Assembly (NCBI GenBank): GCA_033439765.1
Contig: JAULSN010000001.1
Coordinates: 1,922,001-1,986,000, forward strand
DNA: 64,000 nucleotides
Reading direction: 5' to 3'
DNA from: Lasiosphaeria ovina
Taxonomy: Eukaryota; Ascomycota; Sordariomycetes; Sordariales; Lasiosphaeriaceae
Shown: piece by piece, positions 61,283-64,000 of the stretch
Layout of the letters: the number at the start of each line of letters is the position of its first letter
Position numbering within the stretch: the first letter of the stretch is position 1
The notes under the pieces: model-generated
Database searches by the model: none
What the model saw: the letters and a program-made list of their open reading frames with translations, nothing else
What the model was told of the DNA's origin: nothing
Program-made: the position numbers and the translations under genes

Positions 61283-61708
61283 CTATTTCTTCTTCTTCCC
61301 TGTCTCCATAACTGTGGCTCTCTTCATTTTCTCATCGGACGCACCCGACACCCATCGGAAGAAGACAGTCGACACAACTCCTTCCCTGAGCTTTTTCTTT
61401 TGCTTATTTTTCCTACTCTTGCCACCTGACTTAGAGTCTTTATCGCGCGACTTCGAGTCGCTTTGGCTCGTAGCGGCCGGAATCGCAGTCTCTTTAGGTT
61501 CAGAGTCCGCATCGTCTCCACACGAATCTTCAGCTTCTTCGACAGACATGGGGTTGACTGGAGTCTTCGGTGGAACCAGTAGGTGATGGCTCAAATTGAC
61601 TGCGATGCCAAGCGCAGAGTGCCAATTCGACCGGCAATGCGCCTCAATATATACCAAAAAGGACCTAATTTTATTGCGGCCTTCAACTTGGGGTTCTCCA
61701 CGTCCCAT
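61283..61708 (-). CDS. Hypothetical small Lys-rich protein
   Basis: One exon of 141 codons. MGRGEPQVEGRNKIRSFLVY and NWHSALGIAVNLSHHLLVPP form a short, possibly ordered N-terminal part. Then comes an acidic stretch (MSVEEAEDSCGDDADSEPKE), a Ser/Asp/Lys-rich part (SKSRDKDSKSGGKSRKNKQK) and the tail VFFRWVSGASDEKMKRATV with a KKKK end. An inner Met at about 61547 gives a shorter option. The poly-Lys end is like that of the gene at 55800-56765. Coding status is moderately supported by composition and position in a run of like genes on the same strand. No family recognised. Confidence 0.45.
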   Translation of the reverse strand: MGRGEPQVEGRNKIRSFLVYIEAHCRSNWHSALGIAVNLSHHLLVPPKTPVNPMSVEEAEDSCGDDADSEPKETAIPAATSQSDSKSRDKDSKSGGKSRKNKQKKKLREGVVSTVFFRWVSGASDEKMKRATVMETGKKKK

Positions 61709-62224
61709 GAGACCTAAAGGGTGAGTTTCAAATTTGTTGCGTGTGGACTAGATTCACTAGAAGCTCACACGCACGTCCTCCGTCAAACGACCGCAATCTC
61801 ATCAAAGCTCATGTGGCCAAAACAAACACACTCGACCCCAATCTTGTGAGGCAAGGCTCATGTTTACGAAAGTTTAGGAAAGTGTCGAGTGACTCATGGG
61901 GCTTGGCGTGGAGACTGCAAAAGTCCAGTTAGTTCGAGTCTTCCGCTAGTCCGGAATTAGACAAGAAAGAGTGTGCAATTACTATTCAGATGCTAATTAT
62001 ATATGAGTAGAAGGAAGCGGAGCAAAAACGAACTGGTGCTGATAATAAGAAAACAGATAGAAAATAAACAGAAAGAACGAAACCTAACCAAACCCATCCG
62101 CCCTTGTGATCAACCGGCCTTGTTATAAACGTGAAGCCTAGGTATTATTCCATGAATTCACCCCTAATTAGTTGAGTGCATATTCTTAGCCTAGCTGTAT
62201 CCGGCCCTGGCTCCCCCGCTCTCC
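61709..62224. other. Intergenic, AT-rich, nothing recognised
   Basis: About 500 bases with no coding frame of note. AT-rich at 61975-62090. Confidence 0.45.
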
Positions 62225-62836
62225 CTAACGTGTCGATCGTTGCTGACTCTCTGAGTCATTTTTCCTTTCCCTTTCCCTCTCTCGATCTCGAGCTCGGCTT
62301 GCTTTTGCTGGTGGTAGAGCAGTACGCCCCAGCTTCCCGCCCCCTGCATAAGCGAGAAGATTTTCCGGCGCGAACACTCCCTTTCCAGTTTTCTTAGCCA
62401 GAGGAACGTGGCGATCTTTGTTATTTGGTGTAGAGCTATGGCGCGAGGCAACGAGACCTACCGCCTGTGTGCCACTTTGTGTCGTCAAATGGCTGCCCCC
62501 GGAACTTGTTTTCGAAGACTTTGATCGGACACTGCTTTTCGTAACTGTGGTAGATGTTGTTGAGCGGCTGCTGCTGCGCTCTGGGCACACAGAGGCCGCC
62601 CTTGAGCTTTGTCCACTGCGTCTAACTTCTACACCCTGCTGATTCTCGGTGTAATGATCATGTGAAGATTGCTGGCTCTGCTGGTGCTGCTGATGCTGCT
62701 GATGCTGTTGGTACTCCTGTTGCTGCTGACGCTGCTGGTACTGCTGGTGTTGCTGCTGCCGCTGATGCTCTTGCGCTTGCTGCATATGCTGTTGTTGCTG
62801 GTATTGCTGTTGGTGCTGGCGCTCCTGCTCCTGCTC

Positions 62837-62871
<35 letters not shown>

Positions 62872-63907
62872 CTTGCTCTTGCTGCTGCTGCTGCTGGTGC
62901 TGGTGCTGATGATGATGCTGCTGGGCCGGATTGTTCTGCTGGGTTGGACGTCTAGTTCGAAATGGAAGCAGCTGGAGGCTGTGATCGTCTACAGATACTG
63001 CTGAAGACTGATTTGAAGGAACTGTTGGAGGTGTTGCTGAGGGTGCTACTGAAGATGCTCTCGAGGCAGCTCTTGGGGTTCTCACTGGATTCATTTCGAA
63101 AGGGGTTGTTGAGGGCGTAGTTCTGCGTACTGAGGGTCGTGCGGGCTGGTTTCTTGTCTCGGGTGCTACTGAAGGTGCTCTTGACGAAGTTGTTGAGCGT
63201 GTTCCTAGGGGCATTGGAAAAGCCGCTGCCGCGGTTGCTACTGATGGTCCTGTGGCGAGCAGTACTTGGGGGACAAGTGGGGATGCCGCTGGGTGTGCCC
63301 TTTGTACCATTGAGTACGGCGGTGGTGGTGGTGTCATTCTAGTTGCTATCGAGGATGTTGGTGAGGGTACCCGTGGGGATGCCACCGAGTACGCCCTGGA
63401 GGATGCCACCGATGGTGCTGCTGACGCCGTTCGTGAAGGTACCCTTGAGGGTGCCCTTGGTGAAAATTCTGATGGGGGTCGTGCCGAGGATGCCACCGAG
63501 TGCGTCCTAGACGATGCCACTGATAGTGTTGCTGACGCTGTTTGTGATGGCAGCCTTGGTGAAGATTCTGATGGGGGTGGTGATAGGGATGCCACCGAGG
63601 ATGCTCTGGAGGATACCGCTGGAGGTACTTCGAGCCAAGCGGTACGGCGCCCGAGTCTTTGGGGACGGGTTACGGTGCGGGATTCCAGTTCCCCGCTCAT
63701 TTGCACCCTTTGGGAGGGCCTTCCATGTTCCGAGGCCGCCGAGGGCGCTCTTGGATGTGTTCTTGACGGTGCCTCGGGAGAACTGCTGCGCCATCTGAAT
63801 CTCCGCGACGAGTTGGCAACGGGAGATTCTGTTTCAATATTCACTTGGTCTTCATCAGGCCACCTCTCATGTTCCGGGATTCCCTCATACGCGTCTGGCC
63901 GTGGCAC
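62225..63907 (-). CDS. Hypothetical poly-Gln protein with Ser-Arg repeats
   Basis: One exon of 560 residues, largely of low complexity. After an acidic start (MPRPDAYEGIPEHERWPDED) residues 45-200 consist of diverged short repeats of the type S-R-x-x-S-V-A-S-[SP] (SRASSVASLSPPP, SRTHSVASSARPP, SRAYSVASPRVPSP). Residues 330-420 are about 80% Gln with His and Glu (HQHQHQQQQQQEQEQQQQQ). Ser/Arg/Thr-rich sequence follows (SSRSTTSTTVTKSSVRSKSS), then a possibly ordered piece (FAPENLLAYAGGGKLGR) and a basic tail (RARDRERERERK). Ser-Arg repeats and poly-Gln suggest a nuclear, RNA-linked or condensate-forming protein, as inference only. The poly-Gln block is coded by mixed CAG/CAA, which makes it fairly stable. 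No known domain. Confidence 0.6.
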
Positions 63908-64000
63908 GTGTCTATAAAACCCTGCAAATCTTGAAGGAACTACTGCGTTAGGCTGGTGAATCCTGGATGCCGGGAGTGCGTTTTCGTCGCCACTATCATC

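Noticed and set aside
61930..61960. GTTCGAGTC, resembling a tRNA B box
   Set aside because: No acceptor, D or anticodon stem can be formed around it.
62669..63004. Plus-strand frame of almost pure Leu (111 codons), which could be taken for a membrane protein
   Set aside because: It is the complement of the poly-Gln codons of the minus-strand gene.

Overview
This window looks like nuclear DNA of a filamentous ascomycete (Pezizomycotina, probably a Sordariomycete-type genome). Genes carry one to three short introns of about 53-122 nt with fungal donors (GTRNGT) and CTRAC branch sites. Coding regions are GC-rich and intergenic regions are long and more AT-rich. The families are typical of these fungi: HET domain, HeLo domain, Zn2Cys6 regulator, DUF4360, DUF2235 and SCOCO. 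The species cannot be told from the sequence.

Layout. 0.5-2.8 kb holds two dead genes, an MFS anion-permease-like transporter and a plant-type O-methyltransferase lacking its SAM-binding core. 3.6-9 kb has an enoyl-CoA hydratase/isomerase, a cysteine-rich protein built from 57-bp tandem repeats, and an amino-acid permease. 9-19.7 kb is gene-poor, with a tRNA-Lys(UUU), a SCOCO coiled-coil protein, a 100-bp repeat family and a 24-bp perfect hairpin. 19.7-28.6 kb has a secreted DUF4360 protein, a DUF1624/HGSNAT-like membrane protein and an MFS sugar transporter. 29.4-34 kb has a MAPEG pseudogene, then a Gal80-like oxidoreductase divergent from a Zn2Cys6 transcription factor. 34.2-50.5 kb is a candidate self/non-self and cell-death island: an intact HET gene, a HeLo-domain pseudokinase, a divergently transcribed protein kinase with Sel1-like and ankyrin repeats, a broken HET gene, a broken ankyrin gene, a Nudix hydrolase and a broken DUF2235 gene. 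50.6-64 kb is an orphan region, all on the minus strand, with small cysteine-rich proteins and four long low-complexity proteins (Pro/Tyr/Ser-rich, Gln/Pro-rich with a charged coiled coil, Lys-rich, and poly-Gln/Ser-Arg-rich).

Two gene pairs may work together. The head-to-head kinase-ankyrin and HeLo-pseudokinase genes share a 371-bp promoter and resemble in architecture the RIP-kinase/MLKL pair of animal necroptosis. The Gal80-like protein has EWP where active Gfo/Idh/MocA enzymes have EKP. It shares a 518-bp promoter with the Zn2Cys6 regulator, and that promoter holds two near-identical 14-bp repeats rich in CCG triplets on either side of a CCAAT box. Several pseudogenes carry stop or start changes that fit C-to-T change at CpA, the pattern of repeat-induced point mutation.
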